64,000 bases of DNA, taken from assembly GCA_949051815.1 (NCBI GenBank), contig CARQVR010000003.1, positions 62,001 through 126,000 of the forward strand. The letters are read 5' to 3'. The position numbers were made by a program, and so were the translations under genes. The stretch is from an uncultured Lachnospiraceae bacterium (lineage in GTDB: Bacteria > Bacillota > Clostridia > Lachnospirales > Lachnospiraceae). Below the pieces are notes generated by a model. The model saw only the letters and a list, made by a program, of their open reading frames with translations, had not been told where the DNA came from and ran no database searches. This document shows positions 34,162 to 42,201 of this stretch, one piece after another; the stretch's first letter is position 1, and each line of letters starts with the position of its first letter.

Positions 34162-35244
34162 TTAATACACATCAAGAGGTTCGTCAAATTCTTCCTGTTT
34201 TTCCTTCAATATTTCGGAAATAACAATAAGCGCCAGCGGTCCTTTCACGATACCGCCCACGCCGAAAAGTTTCATTCCCGCATATATGGAAAATAAAATC
34301 CACACAGGCGATAAACCGATTTTATTTCCGATCAGCCTTGGCTCCAAAAGTTCCCTTGCAAATGCGCAAATACCATAAAGCGCCAGACATACCGCCATGC
34401 GCACATACGCGCCGTTTAACAACTGCCACACCGATAACGGCACCAGCACAATGCCCGTCCCGATAAAGGGCAGCATGTCCAAAATTCCGGCCAGAATCCC
34501 CAGAAATACGCCGCCCTCCACCCCCGCAAGGCCGAGGGTCACACTGCAAAGCACGGCAATAATCAAAAGAATTACGCCCTGCGCTTTGAAAAAAGTAATC
34601 AGGTAAGACAGTACCCCCTCCGTCACAGTCCAGAGAAACCGGAAACTTTTCTCCTTCTTTACCCAGTCCACCATCTTCGTATAATCTTTTTCAAACAGAA
34701 ACACCGCGATACATGTGATTGCCAGAAAGCCCACTGTAGCCACAATCCCTTTAAAGCAGCTATAGGAGGAGGAAAGAATCTGCGGCGCTAACTGTATTTG
34801 CACATTTTCCATAATGACCGTCATCTGCTCGATCACATAGCTCTCAATCCGTTCTCCTTCCCAGCCGAAGCGTCCGTCCAGCCTGCCGCAGCACTGGTGG
34901 AAAAAAAACGCCGCCTGCCGCTCCACCTTCTCGCAAAACGCAGGCAGACCCTGAAGCTGTCCTATGCCAAAAGTCAGAATCGCCCACACAACCCCGCACA
35001 CAAAAAGCAGAACCGGCAGCACAATACCCGCCGCAAGAAATTTTTTCTTAATGGGAATCCTTTTCTGAATCCGGTCCAATACAGGATACAAAAGTGTAAT
35101 CATTGCAAATGCCAGAAAAAAGGGAGCCGCCAGAGGAAACAGATACCGGAAAAACGCCCACACCAGTGCAGATACAAGGCATCCCTTCGCCAGTTTGTTT
35201 TTCCAAAGATGCCCGATCAGGTCGCTTCCTTCCCCAAATACCAT
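34162..35244 (-). CDS. AI-2E family membrane transporter (YtvI-like)
   Basis: 360 aa with seven to eight membrane segments. A characteristic C-terminal half contains FLGILAGILDMLPFIGTGI, RELLEPRLIGNKIGLSP and GGIVKGPLALIVISE. The family includes sporulation membrane protein YtvI and Na+/H+ antiporter-like proteins; the AI-2 link in the name is historical. GGAGAC lies before the ATG. Placement between a pseudouridine synthase and the Wzy-like gene gives no further clue. Confidence 0.87.
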   Translation of the reverse strand: MVFGEGSDLIGHLWKNKLAKGCLVSALVWAFFRYLFPLAAPFFLAFAMITLLYPVLDRIQKRIPIKKKFLAAGIVLPVLLFVCGVVWAILTFGIGQLQGLPAFCEKVERQAAFFFHQCCGRLDGRFGWEGERIESYVIEQMTVIMENVQIQLAPQILSSSYSCFKGIVATVGFLAITCIAVFLFEKDYTKMVDWVKKEKSFRFLWTVTEGVLSYLITFFKAQGVILLIIAVLCSVTLGLAGVEGGVFLGILAGILDMLPFIGTGIVLVPLSVWQLLNGAYVRMAVCLALYGICAFARELLEPRLIGNKIGLSPVWILFSIYAGMKLFGVGGIVKGPLALIVISEILKEKQEEFDEPLDVY

Positions 35245-35281
35245 AAAATTTTGTCTCCTCCCGACTCTGCTTATACCGCAA

Positions 35282-35310
35282 AAAGAAGCAGGAGGGGTTC
35301 CCGCTTCTTT
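35282..35310 (-). terminator. terminator after the RluA-type gene
   Basis: AAAGAAGC / GCTTCTTT stem followed on the minus strand by a T-run. The T-run leads straight into the motif CTGCTTATACCGCAAAA (plus strand 35268-35284), also found next to the terminators at 31550 and 52347. Confidence 0.75.
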
Positions 35311-35352
35311 TTTGCTGATGCTTTTCTCTTATTATTCGATTTTTCCCGAATC

Positions 35353-36195
35353 TTATACTTCAAATTCTTTACATTTGCCATACAATCCGTTCCCGGTCCT
35401 ACACGGCATTTCCGGATTCAGCCTGCAAAATGCCGCGCCCTCCGGCCGGATTTCAAACTGCATACGCTTCCCCGTTTTCGGATGGGTAAACGCCAGACGG
35501 TACGCGCAAAGCGCAGTCTCCCGGATGCCCAGTTTCGCTGAAAGTTCGAGCGCCGCCTCATCTGCATACTTGCGATCCCCCAAAAGAGGCATTCCCGCAT
35601 GTGCCATCTGCACACGGATCTGGTGATGACGACCCGTGTAAAGACAAACCCTTACGAGCGCACACCGCAGTCCACTCCCCCCTAAACCGTCATCCGTCCC
35701 GTCCTTCCCCGACAATCCCGGCTCATTCCCTTTTTCCGGAAACAGCTTCTCCGGGAGAGCATCCTGCAAAATTTCATAAGACAGCCGGGCCTGTTTCGCC
35801 CCCTTCACCTCCGGCGGCACGACACGGGATATATTCGTCTTACCGTCTTTTAACAGATAATCAGTCAACTCTCCCTGCTTCTCCCGGTTTTTCCCGCAGA
35901 TCAGCGCAAGATACTCTTTTTTCATCCCTTCTCCCGCCGCCTGCCTGCTTAAATCTGCTGCCGCCGCTTTGTTTTTGGCAAATACCAAAATCCCCTCCAC
36001 AGGCTGATCCAATCGGTGGATCACACCCACGCAGGGGGTTTTTACGGCGCCGCCGTCTCTCTTTGACGACAGATAATTAAATATCTCACTCACCATATCC
36101 GCCTGTCCGACCCGCGCCGTCTGGGTGGCTATTCCGGCAGGCTTATGGCAGACGATGACATCATTATCCTCATAAAGAATTCTGTTTACATACAT
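35353..36195 (-). CDS. RluA-family RNA pseudouridine synthase
   Basis: 280 aa. The catalytic motif GVIHRLDQPVEGILVFAK has the essential Asp in HRLD, followed by KEYLALICG and the conserved GRHHQIRVQMAHAGMPLLGD segment. It has no N-terminal S4 domain, so it is the short form. An insert of about 25 Gly/Asp-rich residues (FPEKGNEPGLSGKDG) separates two conserved blocks. It isomerises a uridine in rRNA or tRNA; the site cannot be stated. It lies 51 bases downstream of the response regulator on the same strand. Confidence 0.92.
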   Translation of the reverse strand: MYVNRILYEDNDVIVCHKPAGIATQTARVGQADMVSEIFNYLSSKRDGGAVKTPCVGVIHRLDQPVEGILVFAKNKAAAADLSRQAAGEGMKKEYLALICGKNREKQGELTDYLLKDGKTNISRVVPPEVKGAKQARLSYEILQDALPEKLFPEKGNEPGLSGKDGTDDGLGGSGLRCALVRVCLYTGRHHQIRVQMAHAGMPLLGDRKYADEAALELSAKLGIRETALCAYRLAFTHPKTGKRMQFEIRPEGAAFCRLNPEMPCRTGNGLYGKCKEFEV

Positions 36196-36246
36196 AGCTG
36201 CCTCTATTCCTCAGTAGCGACGAAAAACACCCTGTTTGCTTTCGCG

Positions 36247-36936
36247 TCAGATCTTAAACCGGTATCCGATGCCCCAGATCGTTTCGATATACTGCGGTTT
36301 CGCAGTATCAAACTCTATCTTCTCGCGAATCTTTTTGATATGCACGGTAACGGTGGCAATATCGCCGATGGAGTCCATATCCCAGATCTCGCGGAACAGC
36401 TCTTCCTTGGAATACACATGGTTCGGATTCTCTGCAAGGAAGGTCAGAAGATCAAACTCTTTCGTGGTAAAAATCCGCTCCTCGCCATCTACATAAACCC
36501 GTCTGGCAGTCTTATCAATTTTAAGACCGCGGATCTCTATGATATCATTGACCTTCTGGTTGCTGCCCACAAGCCTTTCATATCGCGCCATATGTGCCTT
36601 CACTCTGGCCACAAGCTCAGAAGGGCTGAAAGGTTTTGTCATATAATCGTCCGCGCCAAGACCAAGCCCCCTGATCTTGTCGATGTCGTCCTTCTTAGCC
36701 GACACCATGATAATCGGGATATCCTTTTCTTCCCTGATCTGCTTGCAGACTTCAAAACCGTCCACTCCCGGCAGCATCAGATCCAGAATCACAAGGTCAA
36801 AGTTCCCCGAAAGGGCTGCCTCCAATCCTTTGTCCCCGGTATTTTCAATCGTCACCTCAAAGTCACTCAGCTCCAGATAATCCTTCTCTAAATCCGCAAT
36901 TGCCTCTTCGTCTTCCACAATTAAAATTTTACTCAC
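36247..36936 (-). CDS. OmpR-family response regulator
   Basis: 229 aa. Receiver domain with acidic residues E8/D9/E10, phospho-acceptor D52 (VILDLMLPG) and Lys in MTKPF, followed by a winged-helix domain (about 130-228). The start is GTG at 36936, overlapping the kinase stop by eight bases, so it is translationally coupled to the upstream sensor. The order (kinase first, regulator second) is opposite to the pair at 9231-11367. Confidence 0.95.
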   Translation of the reverse strand: MSKILIVEDEEAIADLEKDYLELSDFEVTIENTGDKGLEAALSGNFDLVILDLMLPGVDGFEVCKQIREEKDIPIIMVSAKKDDIDKIRGLGLGADDYMTKPFSPSELVARVKAHMARYERLVGSNQKVNDIIEIRGLKIDKTARRVYVDGEERIFTTKEFDLLTFLAENPNHVYSKEELFREIWDMDSIGDIATVTVHIKKIREKIEFDTAKPQYIETIWGIGYRFKI

Positions 36937-38434
36937 TGTCCTGTCCTTTCTCCCGGCTTTTTTCCGGCCCGCTAAACCATTTCCTTATTACAAAATGCAT
37001 ACAGGTTCCTTCGTTTTCCTTACTGGTGGCCCAGATGTAGCCGCCGTGGTCTTCTATGATCTTCTTTACGATAGACAGACCGATTCCGCTGCCTCCCTGG
37101 GAGGAATTGCGGGATGCGTCCGTCCGGTAAAACCGCTCGAATATATTCGGCAGATCCTTCGCCGCGATGCCCTTGCCGTTGTCCTCAATCTCCACGCGGA
37201 TGGAATCTACCTCATCCAAAATACGAATGTCTATAATACCTCTCTCTTTATCCAGATACTTTATACTGTTGCCAATGATATTATTGATTACCCGCTTAAG
37301 CTGCTCCGGATCGGCAATGATCTGCGTGGACGGCTCCACCAGATCCTCATAATTTAACTGGATGTTCTTCGACTCCAGATCAAGTCCCACTTCCTCCACA
37401 CAGTCCCCGAAATAGTCCGCCACATTGATCCGGCGGAAATTATAGGGAATCCGGTTATTGTCAATGCCGGAGTAAGTTGTCAGCTCGTTAATCAGACGGT
37501 CCATGTCGTTGGCCTTATTGTAGATGGTTTTGATATACTTATCCATCTTTTCCGGCGTGTCCGCCACCCCGTCCATTATGCCTTCCACATAGCCCTTAAC
37601 TGCCGTGATAGGCGTTTTCAGATCGTGGGAAATATTGCTGATTAATTCCCTGTTCTTTTTCTCGTGCTCGAACTTTTCGTCTAAAGATTCCTTCAACCGC
37701 AGCCTCATGTCTTCGTAATTGCGGTAAAGCTCGCCAATCTCGCCCTTTTCCTCCGTCGTCAGCATATATTCCAGATTGCCCTCAGCGATATTCTGCATCG
37801 CTGTGTTCAACTGGTTGATCGGTGTGAAAATGCCTCTCTGTATTCCTCTGGTAAGGAGTATACTTGTAAAGACAAGAACCAGAATAAAGGCAAGCGTCAT
37901 CCTGTAAAGTGTCTTTCGGGAGAGCAGGGAATTTATACTGGTAACAACGAAAAAGCTTCCCTCGCTGCCGTCCAAAAAGCGAAAATCCACCGCTTTCACA
38001 AGCTTTTTAATATCGCTGTAGTAGTAACCCGCCTCCGAGCCGGGCATTTCATTGCCGTGCTCCGGTAACGCCGGAAATATTTTCTTAGCGGCGCTGTTAT
38101 TGCCGGTATAAAAAATCTCATCGCCCTTTCTCACTATGATATAAGAAGACTTATCTTTCAGATCCGACGTCACCTCATCCAGATAAACCGGATCTTCCAG
38201 CCGGGACGGGTCTTCCTTGATCTGCTGCCGTACCTTCTCCAGCACTTCCTCCGATATACGGCTGTAATTTTCTATCGTGTATATATAAGAAGCGTTATCC
38301 CGGTCAAAAAACCCGTAAGGCGTTTCTGTATCTTCTATATTGCTGCCCACCAACAAAAGCGCGATGCTTGTCAGCAGAAACGGCAGCAGCACCATTGTCA
38401 GTGATGTGATCAGAAGCCTTGTCCTGAATTTCAC
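36929..38434 (-). CDS. sensor histidine kinase (HAMP-HisKA-HATPase)
   Basis: 501 aa. TM1 (about 8-29), extracellular sensor of about 140 residues and TM2 (about 175-195) are followed by HAMP and a phosphoacceptor NISHDLKTPITA with H270. The ATPase boxes are IIGNSIKYL, DNGKGI and GSGIGLSIV. First gene of a two-gene operon with its regulator. Its upstream region carries a composite repeat (38496-38571), within or close to the 5' untranslated region. Confidence 0.95.
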   Translation of the reverse strand: MKFRTRLLITSLTMVLLPFLLTSIALLLVGSNIEDTETPYGFFDRDNASYIYTIENYSRISEEVLEKVRQQIKEDPSRLEDPVYLDEVTSDLKDKSSYIIVRKGDEIFYTGNNSAAKKIFPALPEHGNEMPGSEAGYYYSDIKKLVKAVDFRFLDGSEGSFFVVTSINSLLSRKTLYRMTLAFILVLVFTSILLTRGIQRGIFTPINQLNTAMQNIAEGNLEYMLTTEEKGEIGELYRNYEDMRLRLKESLDEKFEHEKKNRELISNISHDLKTPITAVKGYVEGIMDGVADTPEKMDKYIKTIYNKANDMDRLINELTTYSGIDNNRIPYNFRRINVADYFGDCVEEVGLDLESKNIQLNYEDLVEPSTQIIADPEQLKRVINNIIGNSIKYLDKERGIIDIRILDEVDSIRVEIEDNGKGIAAKDLPNIFERFYRTDASRNSSQGGSGIGLSIVKKIIEDHGGYIWATSKENEGTCMHFVIRKWFSGPEKSREKGQDSE

Positions 38435-38495
38435 TTAAAAACCCTCTTTCTTCGTTCCACCTATACATACATGGTTCATGATTCATGATTAGTAC

Positions 38496-38571
38496 GGAGA
38501 ATGCCCGTATTTTGGGTATGCTCCCATGTGAGACAGAGTTGCAAAGCAACTCCTGGAAACTCTTCTCACAT
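38496..38571 (+). repeat. composite repeat modules A and B, copy 4
   Basis: Module A: GGAGAATGCCC (38496-38506) with GGGTATGCTCC (38514-38524), one mismatch. Module B: ATGTGAGA (38526-38533) with TCTCACAT (38564-38571), enclosing a perfect GAGTTGC/GCAACTC hairpin (38536-38552). It is shorter than the other module-B copies and lies upstream of the histidine kinase start at 38434. Confidence 0.75.
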
Positions 38572-38651
38572 TATGATACCACAATTTACAAAGTTGGAAA
38601 TAAAACATCTACGATAATCTTATAAAAAATTTATAAATTTCAAAAATCAGA

Positions 38652-38702
38652 TTGACATGTTGTTCCGATTTGCTATAATAGATATAGAAATCAGTAATGA
38701 TT
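38652..38702 (+). promoter_or_regulatory. promoter and dyad upstream of perR
   Basis: TTGACA (38652-38657) and TATAAT (38674-38679) with a 16-base spacer. A dyad AATCA-GTAA-TGATT (38689-38702) covers the expected start of transcription and is AT-rich like Per boxes, suggesting autoregulation. The box differs from the textbook Per consensus. Confidence 0.6.
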
Positions 38703-38748
38703 CCTATTTTGAAAATATGAGAGATCTGACGGATCAGGAGGAATTGCC

Positions 38749-39159
38749 ATGGCGGTGAAATACAGTCGGCAGCGGCAGCATATTTATAACTTTCTGATGA
38801 ACCGCAAGGATCATCCCACCGCAGACGTTGTGTACCAGAATGTCAGGCGGGAATATCCGAATATCAGTCTGGGAACTGTCTACCGCAATCTGACCCTTCT
38901 CGCCGACAGAGGCGAAATTATGAGGTTACAGGTAGGCGACGGCGCCGATCACTTCGATGCGGACACCTCCCGGCACTGTCACTTTGTCTGCTCAGACTGC
39001 GGTGATGTGAGCGACCTGCAGCTCGATGGTATGGACGAGATGCTGATTAAGGCCAGACATTGCTTTGCGGGCAGAATTGAACGGCAATCTACCTGTTTTT
39101 ACGGAGTGTGTGAAAAATGTCTGGATAAAACTTCCAAAAACGGGAATATGTGTAATTGA
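38749..39159 (+). CDS. perR: Fur-family peroxide regulator, PerR type
   Basis: 136 aa. A winged-helix DNA-binding region (about 5-60) precedes metal sites: D70/D72 with HCH (H76, H78), and a structural zinc site from two CxxC pairs (C81/C84 and C121/C124). Asp at the regulatory site instead of Glu favours PerR over Fur. PerR with Fe(II) represses oxidative-stress genes until peroxide oxidises a His. GGAGG precedes the ATG. The rubrerythrin and rubredoxin genes directly downstream are the expected targets and partners. Confidence 0.88.
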   Translation: MAVKYSRQRQHIYNFLMNRKDHPTADVVYQNVRREYPNISLGTVYRNLTLLADRGEIMRLQVGDGADHFDADTSRHCHFVCSDCGDVSDLQLDGMDEMLIKARHCFAGRIERQSTCFYGVCEKCLDKTSKNGNMCN

Positions 39160-39223
39160 CCGGTATGCTGTTAAACCCATAAATTCAGGGTTAAAATATC
39201 AAAAAAGAAAAGGAGAACAAAGT

Positions 39224-39763
39224 ATGAAATTTGTATGTCAGGTATGCGGTTATGTTCACGAAGGAGATTCTGCACCGGAGAAATGCCCTCAGTGCAATGC
39301 GCCGGCTGAGAAATTTACGGCACAGAGCGGCACGATGGAGTGGGCCGCAGAGCATGTAGTAGGCGTTGCCAAAGGTGTCAGCGAGGATATCATGGCTGAT
39401 CTGAGAGCAAACTTCAACGGCGAGTGCACCGAGGTTGGTATGTACCTTGCTATGGCGAGAGTTGCACACAGAGAAGGCTATCCCGAGATCGGCCTGTACT
39501 GGGAGAAGGCTGCATGGGAAGAGGCAGAACATGCCGCTAAGTTCGCGGAGCTTCTCGGTGAAGTAGTGACCGACTCCACCAAAAAGAATCTGGAAATGAG
39601 AGTGGAAGCCGAGAACGGCGCAACCGCTGGTAAGTTTGATCTTGCAAAGCGCGCTAAGGCTGCCAATCTGGATGCGATTCATGACACCGTACACGAAATG
39701 GCAAGAGATGAGGCAAGACACGGCAAAGCATTTGAAGGTCTGTTAAAGAGATATTTCGGTTAA
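39224..39763 (+). CDS. rbr: rubrerythrin (reverse domain order)
   Basis: 179 aa from the ATG at 39224 with AGGAG eight bases upstream. The rubredoxin-like FeS4 domain is at the N-terminus (C5, C8, C21, C24), and the ferritin-like di-iron domain follows, with Glu/His ligands in [29 protein letters not shown] and MARDEARHG. This is the reverse-rubrerythrin arrangement seen in anaerobes. It reduces hydrogen peroxide to water with electrons from rubredoxin, in the cytoplasm. Confidence 0.95.
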   Translation: MKFVCQVCGYVHEGDSAPEKCPQCNAPAEKFTAQSGTMEWAAEHVVGVAKGVSEDIMADLRANFNGECTEVGMYLAMARVAHREGYPEIGLYWEKAAWEEAEHAAKFAELLGEVVTDSTKKNLEMRVEAENGATAGKFDLAKRAKAANLDAIHDTVHEMARDEARHGKAFEGLLKRYFG

Positions 39764-39801
39764 TTGCGACATATCTATGAAATACAAAGGAGGAATGTGA
39801 T

Positions 39802-39975
39802 ATGAAAAAATATTTCTGTAATCCCTGCGGCTATACTTACGATCCCGAGAAGGGTGATCCGGAGCATGGCATTAAGCCCGGCACGGCATTTGAGGATCTT
39901 CCGGCAGACTGGTGCTGCCCCCTCTGCGGTGTGACTAAGGATATGTTCCAGCCCTGCATTGACAATTACAACTAA
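39802..39975 (+). CDS. rubredoxin
   Basis: 57 aa, short enough to be missed by length filters. Two Cys pairs, [10 protein letters not shown] (C6, C9) and [12 protein letters not shown] (C39 or C40, and C42), bind one iron. The spacing and the aromatic residues between them are typical of rubredoxin. GGAGG lies upstream of the ATG. It is the likely electron donor for the rubrerythrin encoded immediately before it, and a terminator follows at 39989. Confidence 0.93.
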   Translation: MKKYFCNPCGYTYDPEKGDPEHGIKPGTAFEDLPADWCCPLCGVTKDMFQPCIDNYN

Positions 39976-39988
39976 ATATCACATAAGG

Positions 39989-40016
39989 AAGGGCGTCCTG
40001 TATCGGGCGTCCTTTT
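39989..40016 (+). terminator. terminator of the perR-rbr-rubredoxin operon
   Basis: Ten-pair hairpin AAGGGCGTCC / GGGCGTCCTT (with two G-U pairs) and a six-base loop, followed by TTTTTATTTTT. The rest of 40017-40309 is AT-rich and shows no gene. Confidence 0.75.
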
Positions 40017-40309
40017 TATTTTTCTGTTTTATTCCGGTTTTTCCGGGCATACTGTATAATATATCCCCTAAAAGTTTGTTAATTCCGCCTATTTACAATT
40101 TGAAAAGCGACAGATATTATATTCTCACGAAATATCAATTATTTGTTTCGCTGAGAAAGGAGGCTCACACGAAAAACAAACGACAAACTAACAGATGTGT
40201 TGTCAGGGGATTCTGCATACAGGGGAATTGCTGTTAATCGGATTGATTTGAAAATCATTGATTATTCTATTTTTCAGTCATCAAAAATGATTAAGGAGGA
40301 CACGAGATT

Positions 40310-40537
40310 ATGCAGCAGGTAAATGTTAAATTCAATGATGTGAATCAGATCAGAAGGTTTGTAGATGTAATTGATAAGATTGATTCGTGCTTTAATCTGG
40401 GGGAAGGCCGAAGAGTCGTAGACGCCAAATCTATCCTTGGCGTGATGGCGCTTGATCTGACCCGTCCGCTCCAACTCACTTACGATTCGGACGACGAGGG
40501 AATCAGGGAGAAATTAACTCCCTTCATATATGGCTGA
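40310..40537 (+). CDS. HPr-like protein without histidine (Crh-like)
   Basis: 75 aa HPr fold. The segment DAKSILGVMALDL matches the HPr regulatory-serine region (Ser near 41 corresponds to Ser46). The TGLHARPA segment carrying the phosphotransfer His15 is replaced by DVNQIRRFV, and the protein contains no histidine at all. It therefore cannot carry PTS phosphate. Like Bacillus Crh it could still be phosphorylated on Ser by HPr kinase and act with CcpA, or it may be a structural relative. AAGGAGG lies before the ATG and a terminator follows. Confidence 0.8.
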   Translation: MQQVNVKFNDVNQIRRFVDVIDKIDSCFNLGEGRRVVDAKSILGVMALDLTRPLQLTYDSDDEGIREKLTPFIYG

Positions 40538-40545
40538 CCATGCAG

Positions 40546-40571
40546 GGCAGGCCGAGACGGCCTGCCTTTTT
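40546..40571 (+). terminator. terminator after the HPr-like gene
   Basis: Perfect GGCAGGCC / GGCCTGCC stem with a five-base loop followed by TTTTT. Confidence 0.9.
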
Positions 40572-40597
40572 CATTTTATAGGAATTTCAAAGCCTTC

Positions 40598-41386
40598 TTA
40601 GAGATATCCGTTATCCTTAAGCCACTGTACAGATCGCCGCAGCGCCTCAATCGTTTTTGTCTCCACCACGCACCGGCAGCCGTTCGTCTCTGCCAGCCCG
40701 ATGCGCTGTGCCAGATCAATCTCCCCGGATCCTAACGTCTTATGATTCCCTGTTCCCTTCGCATCATGAATATGAAAATGATACAGCCTGTCTCTGCGCC
40801 GCATCAGAAAATCCTCGTCCACATTGCCGCACGCGTGGGAATGTCCGATATCCCAGGTCAGCGCAAACATTTCGCTCTCCAGTAAATAGTCGATCGCTTC
40901 TTTCTCAAAATCCTGATAACCGTCGGTATTTTCAATACAAATCTTTACGCCGGAGTCTTTTGCCGTTTTCTCACACATTTCCCGAAATCTATGTATAGCC
41001 CCCATATACGTCTCCCGGTATTCTCCAAACAGACGCACTTTTCTGTCCGGCAGCGTGACAAAAATACCATGATTCATGTGCATATTTAAGAGCGGTGCAC
41101 CAAGCGCAGCGGCCGCTTTAATGGCCCGTTGTGTCGTCTCCATGTAAGCCGCCGCCACAAGCGGATTAAAATCGCAGACATTCAGATTCTCATCCAGGTG
41201 AATAGTAAAATAAATCCCGTTTTTCCGTGCCAGCTCTCCCAGATATGCCGTTTCCTCAAGCTTCGGAATCTGGTACATCGGAAAATTCATATTCAGCTCC
41301 ACAAACCGTAAGCCAAGCTCCCTGCACAGAGCGATATTCTCCTCCAGGTCTTTGTTCTCAATCAGTGTCGGCATTCCGAAATCCAT
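40598..41386 (-). CDS. sugar phosphate isomerase/epimerase-like TIM-barrel protein
   Basis: 262 aa AP-endonuclease-2-like TIM barrel. Metal-ligand motifs are spread over the strands: NMHMNHG, CIENTDG, TWDIGHSHACG and HIHDAKGTGNHKTLGSGEID. This superfamily includes sugar isomerases, epimerases and endonuclease IV. The short length and HIHDAKG ending favour a sugar isomerase/epimerase; the substrate is unknown. It is monocistronic and divergent from hsp20. GAGGGG precedes the ATG. Confidence 0.85.
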   Translation of the reverse strand: MDFGMPTLIENKDLEENIALCRELGLRFVELNMNFPMYQIPKLEETAYLGELARKNGIYFTIHLDENLNVCDFNPLVAAAYMETTQRAIKAAAALGAPLLNMHMNHGIFVTLPDRKVRLFGEYRETYMGAIHRFREMCEKTAKDSGVKICIENTDGYQDFEKEAIDYLLESEMFALTWDIGHSHACGNVDEDFLMRRRDRLYHFHIHDAKGTGNHKTLGSGEIDLAQRIGLAETNGCRCVVETKTIEALRRSVQWLKDNGYL

Positions 41387-41476
41387 TCTTATTTTCCCCT
41401 CTCTGCCCGGTGATATGCCTCAGGCTGTCCCGCCGCCGGTTTATATTCTCTTTACAAACAGTTTATTTTTCCTTCA

Positions 41477-41610
41477 TTGCTTTTCTGTTATATTAGTTGT
41501 ATAACATATATAAACAAAGAAACAACTACCGGCTATGAATCGAATCCGGCAATTCGGTCATACTGATAGCAAATCGGGCATATCCGATTACGGAAATGCA
41601 TCGCATTTCC
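41477..41610 (+). promoter_or_regulatory. hsp20 promoter and hairpin-rich leader
   Basis: TTGCTT (41477-41482) and TATAAC (41500-41505) with a 17-base spacer. The leader then contains three consecutive small hairpins: CGAAT/ATTCG (41541-41556), AATCGG/CCGATT (41572-41589) and GGAAATGC/GCATTTCC (41592-41610), before the ribosome binding site. No CIRCE element is present. Heat-responsive structure is possible but unproven. Confidence 0.5.
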
Positions 41611-41659
41611 CGAAAATGTATCATATTTTTAATTATAATACAAAGAAGGAGTGATTTCT

Positions 41660-42112
41660 ATGTTAAGACCTGCATTATTTAACAACCGTACCTGCAAACC
41701 CGCATTCTTCGATGACCCTTTCGACAGAATGTTCGACGACACCTTTAAAAATTTCTGGGGAAACAATGAGCTTGCCACCTTCGACGCCTTTAAAACCGAT
41801 GTGATCGATCAGGGCGACGGCTATCTTTTACAGGCGGAGCTGCCGGGCTTCGATAAGTCGGACATCAACATCGACTTAAAGGATAATCTGTTGACCATAT
41901 CCGCCTCCCACAAGGAAGAGAAGAGCGAGGATGGCAAAGACAAGTACATCCGCAGAGAGCGGTATTACAGCTCTTACTCACGGAGCTTCCGCGTAAACGA
42001 TGTGGAACCCGGCGACATTGACGCTTCCTACAACAACGGCATTTTGGAAGTCCGGTTCCCCAAGAAGGAGCTTGCCGCCAAAGAGGAAGTAAAAAGGATC
42101 GAAGTCAAATAA
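41660..42112 (+). CDS. Hsp20/alpha-crystallin small heat-shock protein
   Basis: 150 aa from the ATG at 41660 with AAGGAG eight bases before it; the GTG at 41651 overlaps that site. N-terminal region with FDDPFDRMFDDTF, then an alpha-crystallin domain (about 43-140) with ELPGFDKSDINIDLKDN and the GILEVRFPK strand. It has a short C-terminal tail (VKRIEVK) in place of a clear IxI motif. ATP-independent holdase that keeps unfolding proteins soluble. Single gene with its own terminator. Confidence 0.95.
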   Translation: MLRPALFNNRTCKPAFFDDPFDRMFDDTFKNFWGNNELATFDAFKTDVIDQGDGYLLQAELPGFDKSDINIDLKDNLLTISASHKEEKSEDGKDKYIRRERYYSSYSRSFRVNDVEPGDIDASYNNGILEVRFPKKELAAKEEVKRIEVK

Positions 42113-42124
42113 AGATATGCGTAT

Positions 42125-42162
42125 AACGGCAGGGCGGTATTTTTCATCCGTCCTGCCGTTTT
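42125..42162. terminator. bidirectional terminator between hsp20 and the VWA gene
   Basis: AACGGCAGG (42125-42133) pairs with CCTGCCGTT (42152-42160), followed by TT on the plus strand. It lies between two convergent stops and may serve both. Confidence 0.75.
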
Positions 42163-42201
42163 GATTGCGCCCGTCACATTGTCGCGAGCCGCCCAAAGCT
42201 T

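Noticed and set aside
35601..36080. 159-aa plus-strand ORF opposite the RluA-type gene
   Set aside because: Pro/Ser-rich antisense frame of a GC-rich gene, typical of shadows.
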